This document shows, piece by piece, positions 1 through 12,101 of a stretch of 64,000 nt of DNA. The stretch is taken from positions 1,550,001 to 1,614,000 of the forward strand of contig JAHRBS010000013.1 in assembly GCA_024305745.1 (NCBI GenBank). Direction: 5' to 3'. Made by a program: the position numbers and the translations under genes. Each line of letters starts with the position of its first letter. Position 1 is the stretch's first letter. The notes below the pieces were generated by a model. The model did no database searches, had not been told where the DNA came from, and saw only the letters and a program-made list of their open reading frames with translations. Source of the DNA: Polyporus tsugae (taxonomy: Eukaryota > Basidiomycota > Agaricomycetes > Polyporales > Polyporaceae).

Positions 1-562
1 TCGCGCCGACCTTGTCGACCTCTCTCGTCCCGTTCTCGTGATCGGGTGCCGGGAGGACTACGCGGTGCACTTCCTCGGGCCTGAGGCGCTCGGGGTACCC
101 TGCGACGACGTAGCAGCGGAGACGGGCGGCGAGGGAGGCGCAGAACGTGGAGGTCGGCCCGATGCGCGGCTCCTCGAGGTATGGAGAGATGGAGGCGGCG
201 TCAGGGAAGACGTAGCCTGTGGGTAAGTGATTGTGAGTGTCGGGGAAGAAGGTTTGAAGGGATGATTGAGACGCACCGGTGAATATCATCTCGGGCAGAC
301 AGACGAGGTCGACCGAGTTGGGTTGCAGTCTATGTACGGGGGACAGTTCGTTTCATGCTGCCGTTGCCGGTTTGGGTGGGATGGTACAAACCGTTCGCAT
401 AGCTTCTGCGCTTTCTGTATGTTCTCTTGCACCTTGCCGATCTTGGGTTAGGGAAAGAAACGACCACAGGGTTTGGTTATTGAGCCTCGGGGTCAGAAAA
501 TACTCGAGTAGCATTGCGAAATGAAATACCTTGGGGGCAAACTGAACGACGGCGACACGCAT
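1..562 (-). CDS. NTA1: Protein N-terminal amidase, Nta1-like (C-N hydrolase), 5' part only
   Basis: Nta1 removes the amide of N-terminal Asn or Gln and so feeds proteins into the Arg/N-degron pathway. Four exons can be joined on the minus strand: 562-530, 441-392, 329-277 and 216 to the window edge. The start reads MRVAVVQFAPK, the usual opening of nitrilase-superfamily enzymes. Exon 3 ends in LPEMIFTG and exon 4 continues YVFPDAASISPYLEE, so the PE-x4-GY motif carrying the catalytic Glu spans an intron. AGYPERL follows in exon 4. The catalytic Lys and Cys lie outside the window, so activity cannot be judged here. All three introns have GT..AG ends and the phases agree. The gene is divergent from the SNF1 beta gene. 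It could be another C-N hydrolase, but the PYLEEPRIGPT stretch fits Nta1 best. Confidence 0.8.
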
Positions 563-1337
563 GGCGCTGCACCTCACAGCGCGCAACCTTAAGTGCAGGA
601 TGGATGGTCGCAGGAACGTCTTGTGAACGCAGGAACGTCTATCGCGGGCGGCGGTAAGTACGGAAAGGCTGCCGGCGGTGACATTTTAATTAATTAAGTG
701 GAGGGGGGATCGTGGGATCTTGGATGTCCGCCAGCTCCGATTGGATGAAGGGTGCAGGTGATTGTGGAGGGAGGCCAAGTGCGACGCCTGACAGTGAGAG
801 TGAGTCTGAGCTTGTGCGCAGATCGCTGACTGTGCACCCAAGTCTCGAGGATTATCCATCTCGCTCTCCTTGTGCGATCGCTTCCTGTTGCACCACTCGT
901 CCCTCTCAGCCGTCTTGCGGAGATTTCACTCGCGCCGATCGAACAAGAGGAGGAGAGCATCCGAGTCCGTGCGGCGTCACTGGTGAGTTTGATTTGTCAA
1001 TGCGCACATGCACACAAAACATTGACAGAAGAGCTCCAACACAGTCGCCCTGTGACTCTGACGGCCCCGAGTGGGCGAGCAGCTTGTTTTGTGCGACCGC
1101 GACCGCTCGCAGCTGCTCACCCGCCCCGACCTACCCCGCCCTTCTCTCGCCCATCTGCCCGGGTCAAATTCTCGTTCCAGCACGTCGCTGATCCCCTCGA
1201 TTGGAGAGAGATCCAAGATCCTTGCTTGCCCAGCTCTTCACTGGTCGCAGCTCCAACACCACTAGTCAGCACAGAGTCCGTAAAGTCCCCTTTGCTCTGA
1301 TTGATCCCGCCCACATCGCCCACGCCCTTCTTCTAGT
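563..1337. promoter_or_regulatory. Divergent intergenic region between NTA1 and SNF1 beta
   Basis: This 775-base region separates two genes reading outward and must hold both promoters. I see pyrimidine-rich stretches near 1090-1330 leading into the SNF1 beta start, as is common before fungal transcription starts. I see no clear TATA box and no convincing coding exon. Confidence 0.5.
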
Positions 1338-3042
1338 ATGGGCAACACATCCTCAAACCCCCAATCTGCCCACTCCCGCCTCGACTCTCCCGCGCGTTCT
1401 TCTCACCACTCGCCCATCCGCGGCGGCTCTCCGAACCCGTCTTCCGCCTCGTACAGAGTACACCGCTCCCTCCGGCACAAGAAGAAGTCGCTCGAGCTCC
1501 CCGATCTGGCATCCCTCACCCTCACACCCGCCTCCTCGACGCCCGCGTCGGTGTCGGTGTCGCCGCACCCGGCCCACCGGCGCCCGCGCGCGTCGTCTCC
1601 GATCCCGATCCCCACCTCGGCGAACCTGCCCCCGCAGACGTTCCGCCCCCAGAACAACATGCCGTCGGCCGCGCGCATTGACCGCATAGCCGACGGCCGC
1701 TCGCGCTACAAGCACTCCCTCAGCGCGTTCGCGTCGACGCGCTCCTTCCAGAGCACCGTCGCCCAGGACTCCCCGCCCCGGAGCGAGGCACCCCTGAGGA
1801 ACGAGTTCGTCCCGGAGGTCGTGCACAGCACGATCCCGATCGCGCTCTTGAAGGCCGAGGAGGATGTGCACAGGCTTGAGCCCGTCAACACCAAGATCGT
1901 CTGGAGGGGCGGAGGGAAGAAGGTGATCCTGATCCGTGCGGGACATGACAATTGGCAGGGGCGACAGCCGATGGAATACGAGTGAGTACCTTGATGTTTC
2001 CGCCTACTGTTCGTCCTGATCGGTTTTTGGTAGTCCACAAACGAAGATCTACTGGGCGATGGTGTCGTTGATGCCGGGGACACACCACCTCAAGTTCATC
2101 GTCGACGACCAGACCAAGCTTACAGAGGACTATCCCCGTGCCGTGGATGACCGTGATGGGTCGCTCGCCAACTACGTCGCTGTCGCCCACCCTTCATCGT
2201 CTGGTTCTCCCCAGCGCACCCAGCTCGCAACACCCCTCTCTAGCCCACACCATACCTATCCAAACCAGTTCAACTCCTTCTGGTCGGACTCGACGGGCGC
2301 GGGAGGTCTGGGAACTAGCTCACGGGATGCTGAATGGACGACGGAGATCCCTCAGGAACTCGTCGCGGCTGCGGCAGAGGAAGAGACTTATCTCGCCTCG
2401 GCCGACTCCCCCACCTCGTCCGCAAGCGGAGTCCCCACACCGAACATTCCGCCTGCTCCGGCGCTCCCCCGGCATCTCGATAAGCTCATTCTCAACGTGC
2501 GTCCCCCAGCGATGGCCGGCCCCGTCAGCTCATCCACAGACTCGGGTGAGCGCGATAAGCGTCGCAGCAATCGCGAGAAAGAGCGCCAACGGCGTGAACG
2601 CGAGCGTGCAAAGGACGGTCGCCCGACCTCGCTCATGGCATCCGCCGATGGTGTCCCCGCTACCGAAGACGGCGCGGGTCTCAATGGGCCCGCCTCGCTC
2701 TCGCTTCCGCCCCCACTCCTCTTGCCCGTGGTTACGGCAAGCGGGACAGACGTGACGGCGCAGATGCTCGCACAGCAGCCGCCGACTCCCCCAGCCCACC
2801 CGCACGGACGACCTTGGGACGGCCTTGGCGTATCTGACGATGCGAGCGTCCTGCCTGTTCCGTCACACGTCGTCCTGCACCATCTCAGCACCAGCGCGAT
2901 CCGCAACGGAGTCCTCGCTGTCGCCAACACTACACGGTACAGGAAGAAGGTACGTCGATGTGATTCGTGGCGGATCGTGCGCAGTGGCTGACAGTGGTAA
3001 CGCTTGCAGTATATTACGACTATCTATTACAAGCCAACATGA
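1338..3042 (+). CDS. SNF1/AMPK complex beta subunit (Gal83/Sip2-like)
   Basis: This is the scaffold subunit of the SNF1 (AMPK) kinase, which controls the switch to non-glucose carbon sources. Exons are 1338-1981, 2034-2949 and 3010-3042, giving 530 aa with consistent phases. The protein starts MGNTSS, a good N-myristoylation signal, as in animal and yeast beta subunits. A CBM48/AMPK glycogen-binding domain follows a long Ser/Pro-rich region: KIVWRGGGKKVILIRAGHDNW, then across intron 1 QTKIYWAMVSLMPGTHHLKF. The C-terminal ASC domain that binds alpha and gamma is split by intron 2 and ends YRKK-YITTIYYKPT, close to the usual YRKKYVTTVLYKP ending. Between the domains is about 200 aa of low-complexity sequence including a run of Arg, Glu and Lys (near 2550-2620). 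I am confident of family and ends. Confidence 0.92.
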
Positions 3043-4937
3043 CACGACGCATATATCTTGCTTTTCACGCCATGCAATGCTTCTACGCCATTATGTTGTC
3101 TTGTCCCATCTACCGCCCCGTCCTCACCCGTTCTGGCTGCCTCATAGACGAGCCCCTCCCTGCACTGCTGTTCCGCCATAGAGAGGAGTGCGCCTGGCTG
3201 GCGCATATCCCGTGTTCCACGCGGCCGGCCTTTGGTAAGGGATTATTTATCCGCGTCGGTAAGTCACTGTTTTCCGTGGTCCCGAACGGCTCACTGACTG
3301 GTTCTCAGTGTGCCCGGCCTGCACTATAATATCATAGACATCCGCATTCGACCTCCTCGCCCCTCCATCCCGCAATGTCCTGTGGACGCAATCCACGACA
3401 GACAAGAAGACGAAAAGAAAAGATACTGTATTCGTAACCTCTCGCCCCGCATACCCCCTGGCTCGCCGAATACCCCCTGGGTGTTCGCTACCCTGCTCCC
3501 ATCCGTGCCTGATCGCACAAATTTTGTCGATCGTGTCTTTCCCTTCACCCGGCTTCCGGCCTAGATTTTTTTCGCTCCGACTCTTCCAGAGGCAAAGACG
3601 ACACTAACATCGCGATCGGGACGCGGTCACGGTCCTCGATGTCCGCGCGCACGGCTCAGCTGCCGGGTTGGTCCACGTCGTCCGCGCTGAAATCGGAGTG
3701 GGGTGAAAGGAAGCGGAGGTGGTGGCACCTCATATCTTCACGCTCGGACGTTCCACCGGTCACTAGCACCCCGCCGTTCGTGCTCAGTTACCAGTACGTA
3801 GGCCTAGCGCGGTCCGCGGTTCAGTAGTCCGTAGTCGCTAGTCCCGATCGCAGTGGTTGGTCGTATTGTCTTCTTCGTCTTCTTCGCCTAGCCCGATGAA
3901 CAGCCTTTTTCTTCCGTCCCAGTTCCCGGTCCTCAGTCGATTTCGGCTTCGGCTCCGAAGTTCGTGTTCAACGTTCACGTTCTATCTCATCCCCATGTGG
4001 TCCGGAGATTTGTTTTTCATGTGCCGTGCTGTATCCATCCATCTGTCGCCTCGATCTAGCCACGGGCCTTACCCTGTTTTTTTTTCCGCTCATTGTCTCC
4101 CACGTCTCGTGTCTGCATGCATCTACTCCACGGTGTCCGTCTGAACATGTATGTACATATGTGACCTCTCCACACACCCACCACCACTCAGCAAGTGATC
4201 GCTCTGGACTTTGCAGCTATGTCGCATGTTGTTGTAGACAAAACGAACTATCACATAAACCATACGTTCATTCTGAGGGCGGAAGGAAGAGGACTCGGCG
4301 AGTTTTAGCTGAGCCGAGTCGTCTCGTAGCCTCGTCCGGTGGATGTCGGATCCGACCGGACCGTCGAGTGTATGCGGAAGGCTGGCGCCTTGAACATGAG
4401 GACTCGGACTTGTTCAACTTCCCTCCATGTCCCCGGGCCCCCACTCGTCGACCCAGGCGACTTTAACTGATCCTTTGTTCTTATTTACTCTACCTCATTG
4501 ACGGCGTATATTAATGCGATAGAGGACGAGACAGCAGACATGCAGTGGGCCGGAGGTTCGCCTCCAAGTCGTCGGTCTAGGCTCAAGCGAAATCCAGGCG
4601 TCGCAAAAAAGGTATTCGTAGGTGGCCTTATTTTAAATACTCCCGCATTCCTTGTCACGACGGAAGGAAATCGTCTATCCGGTATGTCGTGTATTGGAAC
4701 TCGAAAACGCTGTAATTGCGACACTGAAGCAGCGGTTGCTCTTAGTAGATCTTACTGAGTATACATTGTAAAGTGTACCGCCAGGGATACATCCGACGGT
4801 AGGGCGTAAGTCCGCTACTTGAACCAGGTGGTCGGCACTCATGTACCAGCCTGCCCTGCTGCGTACACAAGGGGCCTCAAGAGCAAATGGGGACTTAGCA
4901 GAAATTTTGGACGAAGTCCAACACCCAGACCTGCGGG
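3043..4937. other. Gene-poor intergenic stretch
   Basis: No reading frame here looks like a known protein or joins into a plausible exon set. The left part must contain the SNF1 beta 3' UTR. A short perfect inverted repeat (gactcggc at 4292-4299, gccgagtc at 4313-4320) could form a hairpin. The right end is the promoter of the HAD gene. Confidence 0.4.
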
Positions 4938-4944
4938 TATAAAA
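4938..4944 (+). promoter_or_regulatory. TATA box of the HAD hydrolase gene
   Basis: TATAAAA lies 110 bases before the ATG at 5054. The intervening DNA is C- and A-rich and contains caacatg-type start context, as in highly expressed fungal genes. Confidence 0.6.
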
Positions 4945-5053
4945 GGAGCCCGTTGTCTCCTCTAATTCCCCACCAAACTTTGCATCTCATCCATCTACCC
5001 AAGCCCCAAACATTCAGCTGCCATAACCCAACGTATCACACAACGTCCTCAAC

Positions 5054-6180
5054 ATGTCTACCACCATGGAGATGACCTTCTTCGCCGATGCCGTCCTCTT
5101 TGACATGGTATGTCCCACTATGATTGCCCCTTCGCGACATATACTGACTAACGTCTGACAGGACGGTACTCTGACCGACTCCATCGCTGCCGTCGAGGCC
5201 GCGTGGGGCAAGGTCGCGCTTGACATTGGACAGGACCCGGCGTATGTCATCGCTGCCACCCACGGCAAGCGCGCCGTGGACAACCTCGCCCAGTTCAAGC
5301 CGCACATCAAAGCGCATGAGATGGACACCGAGGTGCAGGCGTTCGAGGAGTCCATCCTCTTCTTTGCCGATGCCTACAACAAACACGGCCCCGGGTCGCG
5401 CGAGGTGTCGCCCATCTCCTCTGGCGTGGCTACGCCCTCCCTCGCGTCCTCGAGCTCGGCGGACTCCTCGACTCCGTCGTCGCGCGCTGCGTCGTTCTCG
5501 GCCACTCGTCCTGCCAGTGCCTTCCTGCGTCCCGTCACAAGCCGCCTCGCGCTGATCGCTTCCGAAGGCGCGACGCTGGAGGATGCAGAGTTCCAAGAGG
5601 TCCCGGAGTCAGTCGTGGATTGGAGAGCACAGCAGAAGCAGAAGCACATGTTCGAGGCGTGGCAGGTCGAGGCCGCGGCTGTCGACCGCTCAGTGCGCAT
5701 CCTCCCTGGGGTGAAGAGGCTCATGGACTCGATCCCTGATGGCCGCTATGCTGTTGCAACCTCCGGCGCAAGGACTTACGGTAAGAGCCCCGCCCACCGT
5801 TCGCGTGGAAGACATCGCTGAATTGTCTGTTTGGGGTCTTAGCTTACGGGTGCATGACGCGCGTCGGCATCACACCTCCCAAGGTGACCATCACTGCCGA
5901 CGATAAACGTCTCAAGGCCGGAAAGCCTGCGCCCGACCCGTTCCTGCTCGCCGCCAAGGAGCTCGGGTACGACGCGAGCAACTGCGTCGTCTTCGAGGAC
6001 TCGCCGTCTGGCATCCGTGCGGGCGTCGCCTCCGGGGCGATCGTCATCGCGGTGTGCACGAGCCACGAGAAGTCGAAGATTGAGGGCTGTGGGGCGGACT
6101 TCATCGTAGATACGATGGATCAAGTGCGCGTTGACGTCGAAGGAGAGCGTCTTAAGTTTGTCGTTACCGAGAAGGTGTAG
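5054..6180 (+). CDS. HAD-superfamily sugar/polyol phosphatase (Gpp/Dog-like) with a Ser-rich insert
   Basis: This probably dephosphorylates a small phosphorylated sugar or polyol, as do the yeast glycerol-1-phosphatases and 2-deoxyglucose-6-phosphatases. Exons are 5054-5107, 5162-5780 and 5843-6180 (336 aa, phases agree). Motif I is FDM-DGTLTDS, split by intron 1, with both Asp residues present. Motif II is ATSGARTY, motif III is the Lys in KAGKPAPDPF, and motif IV is VVFEDSPSGIRAG. All four catalytic motifs are intact. After the start of the cap domain there is an insert of roughly 70 residues rich in Ser, Ala and Thr (about 5400-5590) that ordinary Gpp/Dog enzymes of about 250 aa lack. A TATA box precedes the gene. 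The substrate cannot be read from the sequence. Confidence 0.88.
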
Positions 6181-6656
6181 GGAGATTGGACCGTGTCGAT
6201 CGCTTGGAGGACATTGGACTGTGATCATGGACATTAAAACATATGGACTGTGCTTAAAGGCTCACGCGCACGCCCCGGAGGCGCATGAACCGTGTATTTA
6301 TGTAATGTTTGTATCTCCGGACACTGACAGTTGCATAAACCGCTCTGTATTAATTCGATCCTTTTTCGTCGGACTCATGTTTCGCAGATTGAACCCAGTG
6401 CCGCTTTTCAACGTTCTGAATCTCACGGAGATGGGCAAAGGTGAAATGCAGCCACTGGCGGTGAGAGATAGAGGACAGGATATAGATGTAGATTAAGGTC
6501 TGAAGAATTGAGTAAGTATTGGGATATAAACGCCTGTTAGCGGAGTTTAAATATGAAGTAGTAGTGAAAGCCAATATTCAATGCCCGCCGCGGCAGTACC
6601 CGAGACGATTAGTAGCATCATGATAGTAAGTGAAAGCCACCCAGGTTCCAGTCGTC
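6181..6656. other. Convergent intergenic region
   Basis: This 476-base region lies between the ends of the HAD gene and the sesquiterpene synthase and holds both 3' UTRs. It is AT-richer than the flanks. I see no gene in it. Confidence 0.5.
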
Positions 6657-7896
6657 CTACATATCGACCCGAGCAGGCTGACGCTTGGGCAAAAGCCTCA
6701 CGACCCTCTCCTTCTGAATGCGGAGGCCGTCCGACCCGAAATACCTCCCGCTTTCGAAGTTCCAGCAGTCGTTCGCCCGTGGCCAGTTCAAGACATGGTC
6801 CACGTAGTACGTGAGCAACTGGTTGACTTCAGGAGAGAAGGTGAGCGCGGCGACCTGTGGCCAACTTGTGGTGAGAATCCGGTCTTCCCGCGCCTTGTGT
6901 TCTGCTGCAAGCCACTCAAGAGCCTCCTGCAGGTTGTAGCCCTTCTCGCGCATAATGATCGTTATGATGTTATGGTGGTCGTCTCCGACGGCTTGCTCCT
7001 TGTTATATGATGACATGTCCTGTCAAGTCGTCAGAGGTGCGTCACGGAAATACGATACGAGCAGGCTGACGTTGTCCAGGATGATGAGGTCCGTGACATC
7101 GCGCCGTAGAGCCACGAGGAGCGGGTGATCGAAGACCTCCTGCGGAAGGTCAATGCTCGCTTCGGCAACTGCGTAGGACGGCTCCGCTCCTATGGTCAGT
7201 CGCCGGACGGAGAGGTATTCGTCGACGGTGCGGCAGCGATCGCAATCCCGGTCTTCCGCCTGCTCGATGACGGCGCACAGGAATTCCTCCCACTTCTGCT
7301 TGAAGCGACGTTGAAAGGTCGCCGACGTCGAAGAGTTCAAAGCGTTCGCCCAGAACCTGGCGCGGAATATTGTGAGCATATCGTACAACTCATCAATGTT
7401 TGGGCGTTGCTTACTGTCTAGTAATCTCGCCAATCACCGACTCACCCTGTGGGCGCTCCTTGTCAGGGTGATGTATGGCGTCCAGACTGCTGTCGGCAAT
7501 GGCCCGCACTTCTGTCGCCGAGAGCGGATCGGTGTGATCGTCCCAGACGAAGAAGAGGTTCATAAGGTCACACCCGATGCGGTAATGCTCTGCCGTAGGC
7601 TTCAGCAAACATGCATGGACAGCGTGGGTGCCGTTACCTTTGCTTAGCGTCGGATAGCTCATAGTCGCAAGGAGACCTACGCGAATGCAAACAGTCAGCG
7701 ATAAGAAGGCACCCGGCCCGTCATGACACCTACCGATGTTGCACCTATCGAAGGCCAGCTGCGCTCTAGGACCGAATGCGCCAAAGCTGCTAATCCAATC
7801 GGCGGACTGTTGGACGACGCCGGCATAGTGGGGGTTCAGTCGGCGCGGGAGAGGCCAGGTGGCCATGGTCTCGGGGAGGCGGATTGTTTGGGGCAT
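6657..7896 (-). CDS. Sesquiterpene synthase (terpene cyclase, basidiomycete type)
   Basis: Cyclises farnesyl diphosphate to a sesquiterpene hydrocarbon. Five exons on the minus strand join in phase: 7896-7734, 7676-7638, 7589-7415, 7356-7071 and 7019-6657, giving 341 aa, the normal length. The Mg-binding aspartate-rich motif is DDHTD in CDLMNLFFVWDDHTD (about residue 84). Most mushroom relatives have DExxD, so this is a mild variant. The second metal motif, NSE type, reads NDMSSYNKE and is split by intron 4. The conserved Arg-Tyr pair near the C terminus is present (FESGRYFG). The start MPQTIRLPET followed by WPLPRRLNPHY is typical. No P450, oxidase or transporter gene sits beside it, so it is not in an evident cluster. 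The product cannot be predicted from sequence alone. Confidence 0.92.
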
Positions 7897-10418
7897 GGTA
7901 TGCCTTCGGTAGAGAGCGAGAAGGTGCGTCGGCCCATTCACATCTGCTCCCGCGGCATTCTTTTAAAGTCCGGGCGGGTAGTTGTGGGTGCTCGCTTGTG
8001 AATGTCGGCTCTCCGAAACTCGCGTTGCTATGACATAGGATGCCAGCCGACGAGTGCGTCGGCGCAAAATCCTCGAGCGATGGTACGGGGCCGGTCCCCC
8101 TGCGCCGATGTCTTGATGATGGTGTCCTATGGCGCGGTTTGTTCTCGCCGTTAACGGACTGGCGAGGCATATCATTCGCTGTGGATAACTCCGCAGACCC
8201 GATAGAAGAAAACGCGCGCAAGGCCTCAGGTTAGTCCCTTGTCATATATACTTATACGGGATACTCGCCTAGTCCTTCGCTCTACCAAGCATTGCCTAGA
8301 TTTGTCTGCGTCTAAAAAATTCATCAGAATTGGCCTTGCCTAATAATTTGGCCGCGAGATAGGGCCATGGGCATTAATGTTGTGAACGATGCATTACATC
8401 CTGTTACCGTTCCGTACAGAGACTGCCTTGCATGATCGTCGCCCTATGTTATTTCACCAGCCAAGAGCCTGAGCTCTTCGACACTTGAATCGGAGCGCTA
8501 GCCGTCCGGGAACCCAAACAATCAGCGCAAGACACGGATCAGTCGCCACGCTACGCGAAGGTCTAGAGCGTTGTTGATTTTGACAGTCTCACAAGGCATG
8601 CTAGCGGCTCAAGTTACTAGCTCTACACACTGGTCAGTGTGGACATTCGTTGGCAACATTTGGGCCACATAACGCGTCTGCCGAGTTCCGAGCACTTTTT
8701 ATTCTTCAATAAATGCGAAAGAGACGTTAAGTGGTGACCAGACTTCTCAGAGATTTCCTTCCCTAACCATCATAAAGTTCTCCACTGTTTCATTGGGCGA
8801 CGTAGCGAAACAGTGTATGCCCTCCAACCGGGAGAAGTCGATACTGCAAGTGAGCGTTACTGACAGGAAAGGACCAGACCACCAATTCAATACACCGATC
8901 GACCGCTCGAAAACACAAGTGCGCGCGGTCAATCACTGACCGAGTGGTCTGAAACGACGTTGCCGAGGAGAATGCTCTTTCATTGCTGCGGTCGGGGCTG
9001 CTCTGGTGCTTAATAGGCACGAGGTTCCCCTTGTTAATAACAGGCGATTTAACGTAGTGAGCACCCTTGAGCCGCTAGAAGCTTGAGCTCTTAGCGGTCG
9101 TCCTGGTGCCTTCAACCCTGGACCCTCCGCCGAGTGCCGCCACAAAGCCGCTGTGGCTGTGCAACGGCGACTGCGCCGGTTGTGATCCTAAATCTGGAAA
9201 AGTGTCTCGCTCGCTCTAAGTATGGTTGCCGAGGGCCGCGCTCAGACAGGGTCAGGCCGCGCGGTCGACTGGGCGCACTCCCTAGAAGCGCAAATAATCT
9301 ATGCGTCAGTGCTCCTTAGTCTCACGCACGGAATCGGAGTGGAGGCAGGGCACCACTCAGGGTAAGTGCTGCCGCTTGAACCTAGCATCACGACCCGCAG
9401 AAGATGAAACATCGAAAATTTTCTTTCCGAGCTGTGTGCGTGTCGCTGTCTTTCAAGGCCACTGAAACGGATGCAGCGCGTACGAAAGCTGCCACAACAG
9501 TGATGCCGGGCTTAGCATATGCGCATATGACACATACAACGTACCAGTGTCCCCTTGCTGGTTGTTCCTGTTCCCCGTCGCTACGTCGTGGTGAAGCGTT
9601 TGGAGAAGCCGCGCCTCGATATCCAGGGGGGAAGCTTTAGAAAGGGACATAAGGAAATGCACCCAGACCCGGGCAAATATTTTGAAAGGCCTGGAGCCAC
9701 GGGAGTTGCCAGGTAGCAGGTTAGAGACGTGTGCTAGGGACGATAGATAAGCTGCGCAAGGCAAAGCGACATGATGTTGCCAGAGAGCGAGCGGCGTAAG
9801 TGAAGCTGACAGTCACCTGGGATGGACCGTCGGCGGCCAGCAGACTCCGTTATTTGAGTTTGTCTTGTTTCCATGTGAAACTTGTAGTCGAGGTGACTTG
9901 ACTAATAAAACGTCCACAGCGCTTATGGCCGCATGTAACCAACTGTCGTTGTCGTCGTCCAGTCGCAGATATCGGGCATGCGGCACATCTGGCCAGAACT
10001 CCAAGGCAGCCGACTGTCATACCCAGGTCATACCGGTGCGAAACGATAATTACTTGAAGAAGGTCGCAGCAGAGTATTGTCTGCCACAGTGGTGATCCTA
10101 GGATCTAAAAGGAGGCACCAGGGTGAACTGACTCTCTAGAGCAAGCTTTGTAAGGCTTCGTAGCCCGTCATAGTCAAAGAAGGACTGCAAGTTATTAGAA
10201 TCCATGGCAGGCATGACATGACCAAATCAACAACTCATCAGAGGCGAGTTGAATAGACGCTGTCCAGAAAAGGCAGCTGACTAAGCACAGAACTGCACAG
10301 AACTGATGGCTGGCTTCGAACTCAATTTTGCCGCTTGCCACAATCCACACACACCGCCGCCAACGACCCGCCCGCCCCGTCCTCAAGGTAATCTCTTCTC
10401 TTTTCCACACGAATCAAA
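7897..10418. other. 2.5 kb stretch without a recognisable gene
   Basis: The left end is the terpene synthase promoter and the right end the RPS19 promoter. The rest has no reading frame over about 100 codons on either strand that resembles a protein, and no joined exons I can support. Codon-like periodicity is absent. It may be decayed transposon or gene DNA, but I recognise no element ends. A short imperfect inverted repeat lies at 9072-9097. Confidence 0.4.
9072..9097. repeat. Short imperfect inverted repeat
   Basis: Arms 9072-9083 and 9086-9097 match at 10 of 12 positions around a 2-base centre, beginning ccgcta and ending tagcgg. It could be a hairpin or chance. Its function is unknown. 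Confidence 0.35.
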
Positions 10419-11164
10419 ATGCCGGGCGTACGAGACATCAGGTGCGCACTATTCTTGTGATTATCGTGGAGTGTAAAGGTCTGACCGAACGTTGTGTCGG
10501 GGGAAACGACTATTTCGAACAGCGCGGAGGCCTTCATCTCTGCATACGCATCCCACCTGAAACGTTCGGGCAAGCTCGAGGTGCCTACCTGGGTTGACCT
10601 CGTCAAAACGGGCTCCTTCAAGGAGCTTGCACCCTACGACCCCGATTGGTACTACGTCCGCGCAGGTCCGTACGCTCATTTTTGACACTTGCACAAGTCC
10701 TTGGAAATCCTGATATTCATACGTTCCGTTGCTCTGCTGCCCCGTTCTACCTCCTTTCCCCCCGTTCTTCTACCACCTCAAACTCGTCCCCACATCCTTC
10801 CAATCTACGACCACGTCATCTCGCCTGTCCCTGGTCCCAAAAAACAGCCGCCGTCGCACGACACATCTACCTCCGGAAAGACGTCGGCATCGGCGCCCTT
10901 ACGAAGCTCCACGGTGGCCGCAACCGCCGCGGCAACCGTCCCTCGCACCACGCGGACGCCTCCGCCTCGGTCCAGCGCAAGATCTGCCAGTCGCTCGAGA
11001 AGATCGGCGTGCTCGAGCAGACCGACAATGGCGGCCGCCGCATCTCCCAGGACGGCCAGCGTGACCTCGACCGCATCGCGACCGCCGTAGTCGAGGCGGC
11101 CCGCGAGGCCGAGGAGGATGAGGAGGACGAGGAGGAGGAGGAAGAAGAGGAAGAAGAGGAGTAG
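10419..11164 (+). CDS. RPS19: 40S ribosomal protein S19 (eS19)
   Basis: A component of the head of the small ribosomal subunit, needed for 18S rRNA maturation. Exons 10419-10441, 10523-10665 and 10848-11164 give 160 aa in consistent phase. The start MPGVRDIS, then [20 protein letters not shown], and across intron 2 [20 protein letters not shown] and [17 protein letters not shown], match eS19 throughout. The first exon is only 23 bases, with the intron just after the start, as is common in fungal ribosomal protein genes. The protein ends in about 20 residues that are almost all Glu and Asp (from 11109), a longer acidic tail than the short EEDE end of yeast S19. The gene converges on the desaturase gene. 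Confidence 0.95.
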
Positions 11165-12101
11165 ATGCTCGGCGCCCCCGCCCCCCACTCCCACTACCTC
11201 CAAGGAGTAGGCTGGTGTGTGATCGCGCGCACGGTTTTGCGCTCTGCTGGTTCGGGCACCCTCCATCTGCATCATCCGTCATCGTCGTCTCTTTGCTTTG
11301 CGCTGTTGTATGAACCATATCCCTGCCATTCCCCTCACGCCCGTCCCTACGAGACGGCCGACCGGTACGATCACGACGTATGCTACATGCCATTTCAAAA
11401 CTAGGCAGTACACTGTATTCCCATGGCATTTTTTTCTTTGGCGTACCTGGTGTGTGTGGGATCTGGATCGCATCGTTTTGCAAGTCGGGTTTAACCTCCT
11501 GCGATTTGCAAGAGTCTGCGCAAGTGCCCGTATGGGATCATAAGCTGTCGGATAGGCCGAATCGTACATACTGGAACGAAGAACTGACCTTCGAATTGTG
11601 ATTTGCGTCCGGGGCGCACTCTCCCGCTCGGCGCGGGTCAATGGCCATGTAGCATGCTGGTATTGGGACTAACACATCCTCCAAACTACTTTGCACGCAG
11701 TGAACATCGAGTTTCCAAAAATCCAGTTCATTACTACGCTCTCTAACCTAATGCCGTGTGTGGGGGAATCTATCTCGTTCAGGGTCGTCATCATACTACA
11801 AAGCGCATTGCCCACTGCATTTGCACGTCCACCTTCCACGAGACAGCGCGGCCGCATACACAACCTCTTTCTATGAGAAAAGAAGCGTCGCCAAATGTCT
11901 GGCGGAGCTTTTGTCGTAAACATCGACATGTGTTGGAAGCGGATGTGCGATGCGGAACGGTGATGGCGAGCGGTGCTGGGGGAGTGGTGTCGCGTCAACG
12001 ATGTGGATGTAAGTGGAGGTAACTATGGGGACCGGGGACAAAACATCGACAGCGACAATGCAAACGCAAGGGAGGGGACGAGAGGTAAGGAATGTGCGAG
12101 A
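11165..12101. other. Convergent intergenic region, RPS19 to desaturase
   Basis: This holds the two 3' UTRs. I find no coding exon and no tRNA-like structure in these 0.9 kb. Confidence 0.45.
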
